From assembly GCF_014805685.1 (NCBI RefSeq), contig NC_060904.1, positions 15,690,311 to 15,754,310 of the forward strand: 64,000 bases of DNA, in the 5' to 3' direction. The notes beneath the pieces are model-generated. The model made no database searches and was not told the DNA's origin. It saw nothing but the letters and a program-made list of their open reading frames with translations. The translations under genes were made by a program, and so were the position numbers. Shown piece after piece: positions 63,801 to 64,000 of the stretch. Positions within the stretch are counted from its first letter, which is position 1. Each line of letters opens with the position of its first letter. Source of the DNA: Silurus meridionalis (taxonomy: Eukaryota; Chordata; Actinopteri; Siluriformes; Siluridae).

Positions 63801-64000
63801 TCGGCAGAAATCTAAGAGCTAGGTCCATATATATTCAGACTCATTTTCGTTCAATCAGTTTTGAAAAAAAAAAAACGGTTGACTTTTTTCATTAATTTCA
63901 ACTCTTAATTATGAATGCCTTTTGAAACATATTACCTCTATTTTTACAGGCTCAATTGCAAGTGAACTATTTACTAATTATCAGTTTAATGCTGAAATTC
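60899..64000. other. Upstream of the receptor gene, nothing recognised
   Basis: No gene supported. A short inverted pair, gttggccattttaaccaaac against gtggccaact, occurs near 61853. Non-coding 5' exons of the receptor may lie here but I cannot place them. Confidence 0.4.

Overview
The window reads as nuclear DNA of a teleost fish. It has intron-rich vertebrate genes with GT-AG introns, very dense microsatellites (GATA, GACA, GT, AT, AAT, ATC) and many decayed Tc1/mariner, pogo, hAT-like and RTE-like transposon copies. An ostariophysan, perhaps a catfish, is my best guess; this rests on the repeat families and is not proven by any one gene.

I can support six protein-coding genes, each assembled exon by exon with consistent splice phases. 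From left to right they are: hepcidin (hamp, minus, 3 coding exons, 94 aa); a USF-type bHLH-leucine zipper factor, best called usf2 (minus, 10 coding exons over about 18.8 kb, 293 aa); electron transfer flavoprotein beta subunit (etfb, plus, 6 exons, 254 aa); a three-Ig-domain type I membrane protein of the CEACAM/VSIG10L type (plus, 8 exons, 414 aa); lens intrinsic membrane protein 2 (lim2, plus, 4 coding exons, 173 aa); and a short-chain free-fatty-acid-receptor-like GPCR (ffar2/3-like, minus, single coding exon, 321 aa).

Layout: 0-1.8 kb is hamp 3' flank with a possible decayed coding fragment. 1.8-3.3 kb is hamp, whose intron 1 is mostly a GATA/GACA array. 3.3-15 kb is a gene desert with an AP-1/MARE-like cluster, a hAT-like element and a degenerate CCAA-rich tract. 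15-33.9 kb is usf2, with introns full of transposons. 33.9-36 kb is a bidirectional interval between usf2 and etfb, holding an AAT/ATC tract of about 0.7 kb. 36-40.5 kb is etfb. 40.5-45.9 kb is transposon-rich. 45.9-52.1 kb is the Ig gene. 52.5-58.6 kb is a Tc1 relic and lim2. 59.2-60.2 kb is the receptor, and the rest is mostly featureless.

The genes have unrelated jobs: iron hormone, transcription factor, mitochondrial electron transfer, cell surface, lens membrane, metabolite sensing. The usf2-hamp tandem matches the mammalian USF2-HAMP arrangement, and USF proteins are reported hepcidin regulators in mammals. The gene set combines two human 19q13 neighbourhoods, USF2-HAMP-FFAR and ETFB-VSIG10L-LIM2. 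I found no clear new system. The best leads are the repeat-embedded splice sites of etfb, the patterned array in the hamp intron, a hairpin MITE, a nested Tc1 insertion and the divergent USF protein.
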